A stretch of DNA of 64,000 bases from Hyphomicrobium_A sp963728165 (GCA_963728165.1 CAVSIY010000002.1:62001-126000); one strand, 5' to 3'. Shown: positions 15,235 through 23,576, counted from the stretch's first letter. The notes: generated by a model not told the origin, from the sequence alone. A program made the numbers and translations.

Positions 15235-16583
15235 CTGCGGCCCCTCGATGCGCCTTTGAGTTTCGCCTTCTTGATCAGGCCTTCGTACTGATGGGCGAGC
15301 AGATGGCTTTGCACTTGCGAAACCGTGTCCATCGTGACGCTCACCGCGATCAGAAGCGAGGTGCCGCCGAAGTAGAACGGCACGGCCGCGTATGAAATCA
15401 GCAATTCGGGCAGCACGCAAACGGCGGCGAGGTAGAGGGCGCCGACGACGGTGATGCGGGTCAGCACGTAATCGATGTACTCGGCCGTCTTGTCGCCCGG
15501 ACGGATGCCGGGCACGAACCCGCCATACTTGCGCAGGTTATCGGCCGTCTCCTTCGGGTTGAACACGACCGCCGTGTAGAAGAACGCGAAGAAGATGATC
15601 AGTGCCACGTAGAGCGCGATGTGCAGCGGCTGCCCGCGCCCGAGCGAGGCGACGATCGTATTGAGCCACTCGGGCCCCTGGCCCGCGGTGAACTGGGCTG
15701 CCGTGATCGGCAACAGCAAAAGCGAGGAGGCGAAGATCGGCGGGATCACGCCGGCGGAGTTGAGCTTCAAGGGCAGATGCGAGGAATCGCCCTGGAACAT
15801 GCGGGTGCCGACCTGGCGCTTGGGGTACTGGATCAGCAGGCGCCGCTGCGCGCGCTCCATGAAGACGATGGCGCCGACGACGAACAGCATCAGGGCCAGC
15901 AGCCCCAGCAGCAGCCCCCCTGACAACGATCCCGTGCGGGCGAGTTCGAAGAGGCCGACGAGCGCCGACGGCAGGCCGGCGACGATGCCGGCGAAGATGA
16001 TGAGCGAGATGCCGTTGCCGACGCCGCGCTGCGTGATCTGCTCGCCGAGCCACATCAGGAACAAGGTGCCACCGACCAGCGTGATGACCGTCGTGATGCG
16101 GAAGAACCAGCCTGGATCTATGACCACCGCACCGGCGGAGCTGTGCGAGCCCTCGAGCCCGATGGAGATGCCGTAGGCCTGGAAGGCGGCGAGCACGACC
16201 GTCAGGTAGCGCGTGTACTGGTTGATCTGCTTGCGTCCCTGCTCTCCCTCCTTCTTGAGGGCCTCGAGCTTGGGCGACATCGAGCTCATCAGCTGCATGA
16301 TGATCGATGCCGAGATGTAGGGCATGATGTTCAAGGCGAAGATGGCCATGCGCTGCACGGCGCCGCCGGCGAACATGTTGAACATGCCGAGGATGCCCGA
16401 GGAATTGGCGTGGAACGTCTGGGCGAACGCCGTGGGGTTGATCCCGGGCAGCGGGATGTAGGTTCCGAACCGATAGACGACGAGCGCACCCAGCGTGAAG
16501 TAGATGCGCTTCTTCAGGTCCTCGGCCTTGGCGAAGGCGCCGAAGTTCAGGTTGGCGGCAAGCTGCTCGGCAGCGGAAACCAT
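15231..16583 (-). CDS. secY: Preprotein translocase subunit SecY
   Basis: This 450-residue channel subunit of the SecYEG translocon has ten membrane helices. Recognisable blocks include YRFGTYIPLPGINP, GILGMFNMFAGGAVQRMAIFALNIMPYISASIIMQL, the plug and helix 5-7 region with VGNGISLIIFAGIV, FAFFYTAVVFNPKETADNLRKYGGFVPGIRPG and the cytosolic C-terminus YEGLIKKAKLKG. The partner secE lies at 43732-43929. It sits between rplO and adk as in most bacteria. Confidence 0.97.
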   Translation of the reverse strand: MVSAAEQLAANLNFGAFAKAEDLKKRIYFTLGALVVYRFGTYIPLPGINPTAFAQTFHANSSGILGMFNMFAGGAVQRMAIFALNIMPYISASIIMQLMSSMSPKLEALKKEGEQGRKQINQYTRYLTVVLAAFQAYGISIGLEGSHSSAGAVVIDPGWFFRITTVITLVGGTLFLMWLGEQITQRGVGNGISLIIFAGIVAGLPSALVGLFELARTGSLSGGLLLGLLALMLFVVGAIVFMERAQRRLLIQYPKRQVGTRMFQGDSSHLPLKLNSAGVIPPIFASSLLLLPITAAQFTAGQGPEWLNTIVASLGRGQPLHIALYVALIIFFAFFYTAVVFNPKETADNLRKYGGFVPGIRPGDKTAEYIDYVLTRITVVGALYLAAVCVLPELLISYAAVPFYFGGTSLLIAVSVTMDTVSQVQSHLLAHQYEGLIKKAKLKGASRGRR

Positions 16584-16723
16584 GGTTCGTCTCTCCCGAC
16601 CTTCGCGCTTTTGGCGGCGCGCCTCACCCCGTCACGTCCCCCGGCCTAAGATGGGAGCCCATGCCGGATCCGGCAACGCCGGGCGAGCTCTGATGGCTGC
16701 GCCCCTGTGTCTTCGGCGAAAGT

Positions 16724-17278
16724 CTATTCCTCGTCCTTGCTCTCGGCGGGCTTCTTTCCCGCCTTGCCCTTCTTGGCCTCCGTCTTCTTGCGCTTGGCCT
16801 CGTCCGCCGCCAGGACCTTCTTCTCGATCAGAGTGATCGATCCGCCCGCCTTCTCGATCGCCGTCTTGGCCGAGGCCGACGCGTGATCGACAGTGAGCGC
16901 CAGCTTCGCCTTGATCTCACCGTTGCCCAGGAGGCGCAGACCATCCTTCGGACGGCGCAGCACGCCGGCCGCGACCAGGGCCTCGAGGTTCACCGGCTTC
17001 GCAGCATCAAGCCGTTTGTCGTCGACCGCCTGCTGCAGCGCGCCGACGTTGATCACGTTGAAGTCCTTGGGCCGCCACTTGTTGAAGCCGCGCTTGGGCA
17101 GGCGCCGATGCAGCGGCATCTGGCCGCCTTCGAAGCCGCCGATGGCGACGCCGGTACGCGCCGTCTGGCCCTTGCCGCCACGCCCACCGGTCTTGCCGAC
17201 GCCCGAGCCGATGCCGCGCCCGATGCGCACGCGCTCCTTGCGCGAACCGACCTTGTCCTTGATCTCGTTGAGCCGCAT
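16724..17278 (-). CDS. rplO: 50S ribosomal protein L15 with extended C-terminus
   Basis: L15 has 184 residues. MRLNEIKDKVGSRKERVRIGRGIGSGVGKTGGRGGKGQTARTG is the diagnostic glycine/arginine-rich N-terminus that threads into 23S rRNA; GFEGGQMPLHRRLPKRGF follows. The C-terminus runs on for about 30 Lys/Ala/Glu-rich residues (AADEAKRKKTEAKKGKAGKKP...) beyond the typical 145-160. Similar basic tails are seen here on L22 and, at the N-terminus, on L5. Confidence 0.96.
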   Translation of the reverse strand: MRLNEIKDKVGSRKERVRIGRGIGSGVGKTGGRGGKGQTARTGVAIGGFEGGQMPLHRRLPKRGFNKWRPKDFNVINVGALQQAVDDKRLDAAKPVNLEALVAAGVLRRPKDGLRLLGNGEIKAKLALTVDHASASAKTAIEKAGGSITLIEKKVLAADEAKRKKTEAKKGKAGKKPAESKDEE

Positions 17279-17293
17279 GGCGCCAGCGCTCCC

Positions 17294-17500
17294 TTAGCCC
17301 TTCTTGGCCGCTGCCGCGTCGACGACGCGAACGAGATGGCCGATTTTGTTGATCATGCCGCGCACAGCGGGTGTGTCCTCCAGCGTGCGCATACGGCGTA
17401 TCTTGCCCAGACCCAAGCCCCGCAGCGTCGCCGCTTGCGTGCCCTCGCGGCGGCAGGGGCTGGCGATCTGCTCAACCGTTATCGTCTTCTTGGCTGCCAT
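17294..17500 (-). CDS. rpmD: 50S ribosomal protein L30
   Basis: L30 has 68 residues and carries the family core TITVEQIASPCRREGTQAATLRGLGLGKIRRMRTLEDTPAVRGMINKIGHLVRVV. The cysteine in the SPCRREG turn replaces the more usual IG in this loop, as in several rhizobia. The gene is tightly packed between rpsE and rplO in the spc block, as expected. Confidence 0.95.
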   Translation of the reverse strand: MAAKKTITVEQIASPCRREGTQAATLRGLGLGKIRRMRTLEDTPAVRGMINKIGHLVRVVDAAAAKKG

Positions 17501-17539
17501 GTCAGTTCGTTCCCTGCATCCTTTGGCGAAGCGTGCGGA

Positions 17540-18115
17540 TTACGCCTCGGCGCCCGCCTCGCCCGTCACCGCCCCGTCGCGGCGGCGCGAGACGATCTCG
17601 CTCACCTTCTTGTTGCGACGCGCTGCGACGCCGCGCGGGTTCTCCTGGTGCGTCAGGGCATCGAAGGTGGCCCGCACCACGTTGTAGGGGTTGGTACTCC
17701 CCATCGATTTGGCAACCACGTCGTGCACGCCCAGCATCTCGAACACCGCGCGCATGGCGCCGCCGGCGATGATGCCGGTGCCCGCAGGCGCGGAGCGCAG
17801 CACCACCTTGCCCGCCCCGTGGCGGCCCTGGCTATCGTGGTGCAGCGTGCGCGCGTCCCTGAGCGGCACGCGCACGAGGCCGCGCTTGGCCGCTTCGGTC
17901 GCCTTGCGGATGGCTTCCGGCACCTCGCGCGCCTTGCCGTGGCCGAAGCCGACCCGGCCCTTCAAATCGCCGACGATGACGAGGGCGGCGAAGCCGAAGC
18001 GCTTACCGCCCTTCACGACCTTGGCGACGCGGTTGATGTGAACGAGCTTCTCGGTGAACTCGCTGTCGCGGTCCTCGCGATCCCGACCGCGGTCTCTTCC
18101 TGGGGAACGTGCCAC
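17540..18115 (-). CDS. rpsE: 30S ribosomal protein S5
   Basis: S5 has 191 residues. FTEKLVHINRVAKVVKGGKRFGFAALVIVGDLKGRVGFGHGKAREVPEAIRKATEAAK is the double-stranded RNA-binding domain, and GAGKVVLRSAPAGTGIIAGGAMRAVFEMLGV the C-terminal fold. The start is GTG at 18115 with GAGGA seven bases upstream. The first 20 residues are Arg/Asp-rich (RSPGRDRGRDREDRDSE). S5 helps control decoding fidelity. Confidence 0.96.
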   Translation of the reverse strand: MARSPGRDRGRDREDRDSEFTEKLVHINRVAKVVKGGKRFGFAALVIVGDLKGRVGFGHGKAREVPEAIRKATEAAKRGLVRVPLRDARTLHHDSQGRHGAGKVVLRSAPAGTGIIAGGAMRAVFEMLGVHDVVAKSMGSTNPYNVVRATFDALTHQENPRGVAARRNKKVSEIVSRRRDGAVTGEAGAEA

Positions 18116-18132
18116 GATGAATTCCTCTTCCC

Positions 18133-18495
18133 TTAAAAGCTCAAGCCGCCTTCGCGCGCGGCATCGGCGAGCGCCTTGACGCGCCCGTGGTAGAGATAGC
18201 CGCCGCGGTCGAACACGACCTCGTTGACCCCGGCCTTGACGGCGCGCTCGGCCAGGAGCTTGCCCACGGCCGCAGCCGCCGCCTTGTCGGCTCCGGTCTT
18301 GAGCGAGCCCTTGACGTCCTTCTCCAGCGTCGAAGCCGCAGCCAGCGTCTTGCCTTGCGCGTCGTCGATGACTTGCGCGTAGATGTGCTTGGAGGAGCGA
18401 TACACCGATAGCCGCGGACGGCCCTCCGAGCGCGCGTGCAGCGCACGGCGAATGCGGGCCTTGCGGCGGTCAAACAGCTGAACGAGCGTGCTCAT
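18133..18495 (-). CDS. rplR: 50S ribosomal protein L18
   Basis: L18 has 120 residues and binds 5S rRNA in the central protuberance. RRKARIRRALHARSEGRPRLSVYRSSKHIYAQVIDDAQGKTLAAASTLEKD is the family signature; the C-terminus ends VVFDRGGYLYHGRVKALADAAREGGLSF, exactly as in other bacteria. It lies between rplF and rpsE with short gaps. Confidence 0.97.
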   Translation of the reverse strand: MSTLVQLFDRRKARIRRALHARSEGRPRLSVYRSSKHIYAQVIDDAQGKTLAAASTLEKDVKGSLKTGADKAAAAAVGKLLAERAVKAGVNEVVFDRGGYLYHGRVKALADAAREGGLSF

Positions 18496-18507
18496 CGCCT
18501 CATTTCC

Positions 18508-19050
18508 TTACTTCTTCTTGCCTTCCTTGCGGAAGATGTACTCGCCCTTATAGCGGATGCCCTTGCCCTGGTAGGGCTCGGGCGGCCGCGAGGCGCGGAT
18601 GTTGGCCGCCACCTGCCCGACGAGCTGCTTGTCGATGCCGGAAACGGTGATGATCTCCTGCTTGGCGCCGGCCACCTTCACCTCGACGCCCTGCGGGATC
18701 GTGTGCACCACGTCGTGGCTGAACCCGATGTTGAGTTGCAGATGGTCCTTGCCCTTCATGGCGGCGCGGAAGCCGACGCCCTGGATCTCGAGCGTGGTCG
18801 AATAGCCCTCGGTGACGCCGCGCACCAGGTTGGCAACCATGGTGCGCGACATGCCCCACATGCCGCGCGCGAGCTTGGTGTCCTCCACGGGGCTGGTCTC
18901 GATGCCCGCGGCGGTCTTCTCCACCTTGATCTCCTCAGGCACCGTGAAGGAGAGCTCTCCCTTCGGTCCCTTCATCTTGACCTCTTGGCCCGATACCGTC
19001 GCCGTCACGTTGGACGGAACCGGGACTGGTCTCTTACCGATGCGCGACAT
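18508..19050 (-). CDS. rplF: 50S ribosomal protein L6
   Basis: L6 has 180 residues and two repeated alpha/beta domains. MSRIGKRPVPVPSNVTATVSGQEVKMKGPKGEL marks the N-terminal domain and the C-terminal block RASRPPEPYQGKGIRYKGEYIFRKEGKKK is the conserved rRNA-binding end near the factor-binding site. The gene lies between rpsH and rplR, the standard spc order. Confidence 0.97.
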   Translation of the reverse strand: MSRIGKRPVPVPSNVTATVSGQEVKMKGPKGELSFTVPEEIKVEKTAAGIETSPVEDTKLARGMWGMSRTMVANLVRGVTEGYSTTLEIQGVGFRAAMKGKDHLQLNIGFSHDVVHTIPQGVEVKVAGAKQEIITVSGIDKQLVGQVAANIRASRPPEPYQGKGIRYKGEYIFRKEGKKK

Positions 19051-19097
19051 GGCCGCTCCAAAACCTCGTTTGCTCCCGGCGCAGCCGGGCTCGTCAA

Positions 19098-19493
19098 CTA
19101 GAAGATGCTGCAGAGAACCTCGCCGCCGACGTTCTCCTCGCGCGCCTTGGAATCCGACATCACGCCCTTGGGCGTGGACAGGATCGCCACGCCGAGGCCG
19201 TTGGCCACGGTGGGCAGGTCCCGAACCGGCGAATAGACCCGCCGCCCCGGCGTCGATACCCGCTTGATCTCGCGAATGGCCGGCTGGCCATTGTGGTACT
19301 TGAGCTCGATCTCGAAGGTCGGCAGCGCGCCCTTCTGCTCAACGCGGGTATAGCCGCGAATGTAGCCCTCCTCGGCCAGCACGTCGAGCACGCGGCCGCG
19401 GATGTTTGACGCGGGCGTCACGACCTTTGGACGCCGCCGCATCTGTGCGTTGCGGATCCGGGTCAGCATGTCACCCAAGGGATCGTTCATCAT
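19098..19493 (-). CDS. rpsH: 30S ribosomal protein S8
   Basis: S8 has 131 residues from the first of two adjacent ATG codons (19493 and 19490). NDPLGDMLTRIRNAQMRRRPKVVTPASNIRGRVLDVLAEEGYIRGY and the C-terminal GVAILSTPKGVMSDSKAREENVGGEVLCSIF (with the conserved STxKG-type RNA-binding turn) identify it. It binds helix 21 of 16S rRNA; in E. coli it is the translational repressor of the spc operon, but no matching mRNA site was identified here. Confidence 0.97.
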   Translation of the reverse strand: MMNDPLGDMLTRIRNAQMRRRPKVVTPASNIRGRVLDVLAEEGYIRGYTRVEQKGALPTFEIELKYHNGQPAIREIKRVSTPGRRVYSPVRDLPTVANGLGVAILSTPKGVMSDSKAREENVGGEVLCSIF

Positions 19494-19506
19494 CGGTTCT
19501 GTTCCC

Positions 19507-19812
19507 TCACCAGCTCGACTTGGTCATGCCCGGAATGAGACCTTGGCTCGCCAGGTCCCTGAGCTGGTTGCGACACATTCTGAGCTTGCGGTAGTAGCCG
19601 CGCGCGCGGCCCGTGATCTCGCAACGGTTGCGCACCCGCGTCGGCGAGGAGTTGCGCGGCATCTCGGCAAGTTTGATGCGCGCCGCAAAGCGCTCCTCCG
19701 CCGGACGCTTCAGGTCGTCGGCGATCGCCTTCAAACGCTTACGCTTCTCAGCGTACTGGGCAACCAACCGGCGGCGCCTGTTGTTCTTCTCAACCGAGCT
19801 CGTCTTAGCCAT
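19507..19812 (-). CDS. rpsN: 30S ribosomal protein S14 (zinc-independent form)
   Basis: S14 has 101 residues and is the long C-minus type: it lacks the CxxC zinc motifs of the short form. SVEKNNRRRRLVAQYAEKRKRLKAI and the C-terminal NRCEITGRARGYYRKLRMCRNQLRDLASQGLIPGMTKSSW are diagnostic. It lies between rplE and rpsH. No zinc-responsive duplicate is in the window. Confidence 0.97.
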   Translation of the reverse strand: MAKTSSVEKNNRRRRLVAQYAEKRKRLKAIADDLKRPAEERFAARIKLAEMPRNSSPTRVRNRCEITGRARGYYRKLRMCRNQLRDLASQGLIPGMTKSSW

Positions 19813-19853
19813 CTATATCCTCCAAAGGCCTTTCGGGGTGCTCCCGAGGTCCT

Positions 19854-20552
19854 CTAGCTGCGAAATGGAAAGTTGAAGCCGCGCAGCAACTCGCGCGCCT
19901 CATCGTCCGTATGCGCCGACGTGCACACGATCACGTCGAGGCCCCAGATCTCATCGACCTTGTCGTAGTCGATCTCGGGGAACACGATGTGCTCCTTGAG
20001 ACCGCACGCGTAGTTGCCGCGCCCGTCGAAGCTCTTGGGGTTGAGCCCGCGGAAGTCCTTGACCCGCGGCAGCGCGATGGTCACGAAGCGGTCCAAGAAC
20101 TCGTACATGCGGTCGCCGCGCAGCGTGACCTTGGCGCCGATCGGCATGCCCTCGCGCAGCTTGTAGGTGGCGATCGCCTTGCGCGAGCGCGTCTGCACCG
20201 GGCGCTGGCCGGCAATGAGCGAAAGATCACCGGCGGCGCTGTCCACCTTCTTGCGGTCGTTGACCGCCTCGCCGACACCCATGTTCAAGACGATCTTCTC
20301 GAGCCTGGGCACCTGCATGGGGTTCTTGTAGGCGAACTTCTGCGTCAGCGCCTCGCGCACCACGGTCTCGTAGTGCGTCTTCATGCGCGGCTTGTAGTCC
20401 TTGGGGCGCGGCGCAGCCGGGCTCGCGGCGGCCTTCGCCGCAGCACCCTTCTTGCCCTTCGCCTGCTTGTCCGGCTTGGCGCCGCCCTTGGCACCCTTCT
20501 GCGCCTGGGCCCCGCCCGCAGCGCCCTTCGCCGGTTTTTGCTTGTCAGCCAT
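19854..20552 (-). CDS. rplE: 50S ribosomal protein L5 with N-terminal Lys/Ala extension
   Basis: L5 has 232 residues, about 45-50 more than usual. Residues 1-50 are low-complexity Lys/Ala/Gly (DKQKPAKGAAGGAQAQKGAK...), after which the normal sequence begins (KDYKPRMKTHYETVVREALTQKFAYKNPMQVPRLEKIVLNMGVGEAV). The core binds 5S rRNA and touches the P-site tRNA. The start at 20552 follows the rplX stop by six bases. Translation could begin later, but no ATG with a good ribosome site is seen nearer the core. Confidence 0.95.
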   Translation of the reverse strand: MADKQKPAKGAAGGAQAQKGAKGGAKPDKQAKGKKGAAAKAAASPAAPRPKDYKPRMKTHYETVVREALTQKFAYKNPMQVPRLEKIVLNMGVGEAVNDRKKVDSAAGDLSLIAGQRPVQTRSRKAIATYKLREGMPIGAKVTLRGDRMYEFLDRFVTIALPRVKDFRGLNPKSFDGRGNYACGLKEHIVFPEIDYDKVDEIWGLDVIVCTSAHTDDEARELLRGFNFPFRS

Positions 20553-20558
20553 GGCTCA

Positions 20559-20882
20559 TTACTTCTCCGGAATGACCTCGCCCGAGCGCTTGGCGAAGCG
20601 CACCTTCTTGCCGTCCTCCAGGATCTTGAAGCCGATGCGCGTCGGCTTGCCGTCCTTGGGGTCCTCGAGCGCCAGATTCGAGATGTGGATCGGCGCCTCC
20701 TTGGAGATGATGCCGCCCTCTTGCGAGGCCGACTGGCGCTGGTGGCGGCGCACCACGTTGACGCCACGCACGAGTGCGCGCGCCTCCTTGGGCCGCATCT
20801 CGATGACCTCGCCGTGCTTGCCCTTGTCGCGGCCCGTGATGACGATCACGTGGTCGCCTTTCTTGATCTTGAGCGAGGCCAT
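20559..20882 (-). CDS. rplX: 50S ribosomal protein L24
   Basis: L24 has 107 residues and one KOW motif (IKKGDHVIVITGRDKGKHGEVIEMRPKEARALVRGVNVVRRHQR), with the conserved GGIISKEAPIHISNLALEDPKDGKPTRIGFKI that follows. It is an assembly initiator binding the 5' end of 23S rRNA. Its ATG immediately abuts the TAG stop of rplN, so translation is probably coupled. Confidence 0.97.
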   Translation of the reverse strand: MASLKIKKGDHVIVITGRDKGKHGEVIEMRPKEARALVRGVNVVRRHQRQSASQEGGIISKEAPIHISNLALEDPKDGKPTRIGFKILEDGKKVRFAKRSGEVIPEK

Positions 20883-21251
20883 CTACAGCACCTCCGGCGC
20901 CAGCGAGACGATCTTCATGTGGTTCTTGGCCCTCAATTCGCGCGTGACGGGGCCGAAGATGCGGGTGCCGATCGGCTCGCCCTGCGGGTTGATCAGCACC
21001 GCCGCGTTGCGGTCGAAGCGGATCAAGGACCCATCGGGGCGGCGCACGCCCTTCGCGGTGCGCACCACCACGGCCTTCATCACCTGGCCCTTCTTCACGC
21101 GGCCCTTGGGGATCGCCTCCTTGACGGAGACGACGATGATGTCGCCCACGGTCGCGTACCTGCGCTTGGACCCGCCCAGCACCTTGATGCACTGAACGCG
21201 GCGCGCGCCCGAATTGTCGGCGACGTCGAGATTCGTCTCCATCTGGATCAT
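20883..21251 (-). CDS. rplN: 50S ribosomal protein L14
   Basis: L14 has 122 residues, MIQMETNLDVADNSGARRVQCIKVLGG, the standard family N-terminus, with VKKGQVMKAVVVRTAKGVRRPDGSLIRFDRNAAVLIN and the C-terminal IFGPVTRELRAKNHMKIVSLAPEVL. An ORF start six codons earlier is rejected because all homologues begin MIQ. L14 forms part of the intersubunit bridge B8 surface. Confidence 0.97.
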   Translation of the reverse strand: MIQMETNLDVADNSGARRVQCIKVLGGSKRRYATVGDIIVVSVKEAIPKGRVKKGQVMKAVVVRTAKGVRRPDGSLIRFDRNAAVLINPQGEPIGTRIFGPVTRELRAKNHMKIVSLAPEVL

Positions 21252-21344
21252 CGCGCCAGTCCTTTCCAACTCCCGCCTCTAGGGCGGTTCTTCGTCCTTC
21301 GATGAGCCCGCCGGGCCCGAATTTCATCGTCGGCGCCCAGCGCC

Positions 21345-21581
21345 TCAGCCGCCTTCGGTGACCACCACCCAGCGCTTGTTCTTGGAGATCGGCGCGCTCT
21401 CCACGATCTCGACGCGGTCGCCGATCTTGAAAGCGTTTTTCTCGTCGTGCGCGTGGTACTTCTTCGTGCGCCGCACCGTCTTCTTGAACAGCGGATGGGT
21501 GTAGCGCCGCTCCACCTCAACCACGATGGTCTTGTCGTTCTTGTCGGAGACGACCACCCCGGAAAGCACGCGCTTGGGCAT
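21345..21581 (-). CDS. rpsQ: 30S ribosomal protein S17
   Basis: S17 has 78 residues with an OB fold: MPKRVLSGVVVSDKNDKTIVVEVERRYTHPLFKKTVRRTKKYHAHDEKNAFKIGDRVEIVESAPISKNKRWVV. It binds 16S helices early in assembly. It lies between rpmC (seven bases away) and rplN; the 93-base gap to rplN holds nothing recognisable. Confidence 0.97.
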   Translation of the reverse strand: MPKRVLSGVVVSDKNDKTIVVEVERRYTHPLFKKTVRRTKKYHAHDEKNAFKIGDRVEIVESAPISKNKRWVVVTEGG

Positions 21582-21587
21582 CTCTTC

Positions 21588-21803
21588 TTACTCCTTCGAA
21601 GCGCGTTGCGCGCCGCCGGCCCGCTTGGAGCGGGCGATCGTCATCACGCGCGCGATGTCACGGCGCACAGTGCGCACCCGCGAAGTGTTCTCGAGCTGCC
21701 CCGAGGCCGCCTGAAAGCGCAGGTTGAACTGCTCCTTCTTGAGCTTCTCCAGCTGATCGTCGAGCTGGTCGAGCGACATGTCCCGAAACGCTTCCGCCTT
21801 CAT
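21588..21803 (-). CDS. rpmC: 50S ribosomal protein L29
   Basis: L29 has 71 residues: MKAEAFRDMSLDQLDDQLEKLKKEQFNLRFQAASGQLENTSRVRTVRRDIARVMTIARSK. This is the two-helix hairpin at the exit tunnel that docks trigger factor and SRP together with L23. It follows rplP and precedes rpsQ with very short gaps, as in other S10 operons. Confidence 0.96.
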   Translation of the reverse strand: MKAEAFRDMSLDQLDDQLEKLKKEQFNLRFQAASGQLENTSRVRTVRRDIARVMTIARSKRAGGAQRASKE

Positions 21804-21825
21804 CGTCCGTCCTCACAAGTCATCG

Positions 21826-22236
21826 TCAGCCGAGCCGCGTCACGATACGCGTCTTAATCGGCAGCTTGGCCGCACCGAGCACCAAAGCCTCACGCGCCAC
21901 CTGGTCGGGCACGCCATCGAGCTCGAACATGATGCGTCCCGGCTTCACCCGCGCACACCACAGCTCAATGGAGCCCTTGCCGGAGCCCATGCGCACCTCG
22001 GCCGGCTTCTTCGTCACCGGCAGATCTGGGAAGATGCGGATCCACACGCGTCCGGCGCGCTTCATGTGGCGCGTGATCGCCCGCCGCGCCGCCTCGATCT
22101 GGCGCGCGGTGATGCGCTCGGGCTCGACCGCCTTCAGGCCGTGCGAGCCGAAGTTCAGGTCCGTACCGCCCTTGGCCGCACCGTGAATGCGGCCCTTGAA
22201 GGCCTTACGGTATTTTGTCTTCTTAGGTTGCAGCAT
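21826..22236 (-). CDS. rplP: 50S ribosomal protein L16
   Basis: L16 has 136 residues: MLQPKKTKYRKAFKGRIHGAAKGGTDLNFGSHGLKAVEPERITARQIEAARRAITRHMKRAGRVWIRIFPDLPVTKKPAEVRMGSGKGS. It is near the A-site and required for 50S maturation. The order rpsC-rplP-rpmC-rpsQ is standard. No changes of note. Confidence 0.97.
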   Translation of the reverse strand: MLQPKKTKYRKAFKGRIHGAAKGGTDLNFGSHGLKAVEPERITARQIEAARRAITRHMKRAGRVWIRIFPDLPVTKKPAEVRMGSGKGSIELWCARVKPGRIMFELDGVPDQVAREALVLGAAKLPIKTRIVTRLG

Positions 22237-22259
22237 CGTCTTTATTCCCTAGTCGGCGC

Positions 22260-23009
22260 TCAGCTCTTTTGCTCGGCCGGTTTCTCGGCCTCACGCTCGG
22301 GCTGACGCTCGCGGCGCGGACGTCCGCCGCCGCCGGCCTCCTGCAGATCGGCGGCGCGCCGCTCGGCGGCCATCGGATCGTGGTCCATGATCTCGCCCTT
22401 GAAGATCCACACCTTGATGCCGATGATGCCGTAGGCGGTGCGCGCCACGCCGTAGCCGAAGTCGATGTCGGCGCGCAGCGTGTGCAGCGGCACCCGGCCC
22501 TCGCGGTACCACTCGGTGCGGGCGATCTCGGCGCCGCCCAGACGGCCCGCCACGTTGATGCGGATGCCGAGCGCGCCCAAGCGCAATGCCGACTGCACGG
22601 CGCGCTTCATGGCGCGGCGGAAGGCGACGCGGCGCTCCAGCTGCTGCGCGATCGTCTCGGCGACGAGGGTGGCATCGATCTCCGGCTTGCGGATCTCGAC
22701 GATGTTGAGGTGCACCTCCGAATCGGTGAAGCGCGCCAGCTGGCTCCTGAGCTTCTCGATGTCGGCGCCCTTCTTGCCGATGAGCACGCCGGGCCGCGCC
22801 GTGTGCACGGTGACGCGGCATTTCTTGTGCGGACGCTCGATCACGACCTTGGCGATGCCGGCCTGGCGGCGCTGCTGCAGGATATGATCGCGCATGCGCA
22901 TGTCCTCGTGCAGCAGGCGGCCGTACTCGCCGCGACCGGCGAACCAGCGGCTGTCCCAAGTGCGGTTGACGCCGAGGCGCAGGCCGATGGGGTTTACCTT
23001 GTGACCCAT
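22260..23009 (-). CDS. rpsC: 30S ribosomal protein S3
   Basis: S3 has 249 residues: MGHKVNPIGLRLGVNRTWDSRWFAGRGEYGRLLHEDMRMRDHI, then the KH domain with VLIGKKGADIEKLRSQL, and the C-terminal S3 domain (GRLGGAEIARTEWYREGRVPLHTLRADIDFGYG). The last 35 residues (AERRAADLQEAGGGGRPRRERQPEREAEKPAEQKS) are a disordered charged tail. The start is fixed at 23009, where its ATG overlaps the rplV stop by one base (TAATG). It forms part of the mRNA entry helicase. Confidence 0.97.
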   Translation of the reverse strand: MGHKVNPIGLRLGVNRTWDSRWFAGRGEYGRLLHEDMRMRDHILQQRRQAGIAKVVIERPHKKCRVTVHTARPGVLIGKKGADIEKLRSQLARFTDSEVHLNIVEIRKPEIDATLVAETIAQQLERRVAFRRAMKRAVQSALRLGALGIRINVAGRLGGAEIARTEWYREGRVPLHTLRADIDFGYGVARTAYGIIGIKVWIFKGEIMDHDPMAAERRAADLQEAGGGGRPRRERQPEREAEKPAEQKS

Positions 23010-23575
23010 TATTCGGTCTCCTTGCCGGCCTTGCCGGCCTTGGAACTTTTCTTCGCTTTGGAGGCGGCCGGCTTCTCGGCCTTGGCCTCCTTGGATTTCG
23101 CGGGCTTGGCGGTCTTGCTGTCCTTGCCGCCCTTCGTCGACTTCGGCGCAGGCTTCTTCTCGCCTTTGGCCTTCTTCTTGGCGCTGCCCTTCTCCTCGCC
23201 GTCCGCCTCGGTCTGGCGCACGATGACCGTGATCTGCGAGAAGGGCTTCATGATCGAGCTTGCCCGGCCGCGGCCGCGGGCGGCAAAGCGCTTCATGACG
23301 AGGTTCTTGCCGACGTAGGCTTCCGACACCACGAGATCGTTGACGTCGAGCTGGTGATTGTTCTCGGCGTTGGCGACGGCCGACATCACGCACTTCCTCA
23401 CGTCCTGCGCGATCCGCTTGCGCGAGAACTCGAGGTCGGCCAGCGCGGTATCGACCTTCTTGCCGCGGATCAGACCCGCCACCAGATTGAGCTTGCGCGG
23501 AGAGACGCGCAGGTTGCGTGTCACGGCCCGCGCCTCGGTATCGGCCAGACTGCGCGCGTGTTTGGGCTTGCCCAT
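23009..23575 (-). CDS. rplV: 50S ribosomal protein L22 with long Lys-rich C-terminal tail
   Basis: L22 has 188 residues, against the usual 110-130. The core (RAVTRNLRVSPRKLNLVAGLIRGKKVDTALADLEFSRKRIAQDVRKCVMSAVANAENNHQLDVNDLVVSEAYVGKNLVMKRFAARGRGRASSIMKPFSQITVIV) lines the peptide exit tunnel. From about residue 122 it continues as a Lys/Ala/Ser/Glu tail (KGSAKKKAKGEKKPAPKSTK...). The tail would emerge at the ribosome surface near the exit. Family members with such tails occur in rhizobia; function unknown. Confidence 0.96.
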   Translation of the reverse strand: MGKPKHARSLADTEARAVTRNLRVSPRKLNLVAGLIRGKKVDTALADLEFSRKRIAQDVRKCVMSAVANAENNHQLDVNDLVVSEAYVGKNLVMKRFAARGRGRASSIMKPFSQITVIVRQTEADGEEKGSAKKKAKGEKKPAPKSTKGGKDSKTAKPAKSKEAKAEKPAASKAKKSSKAGKAGKETE

Positions 23576-23576
23576 C

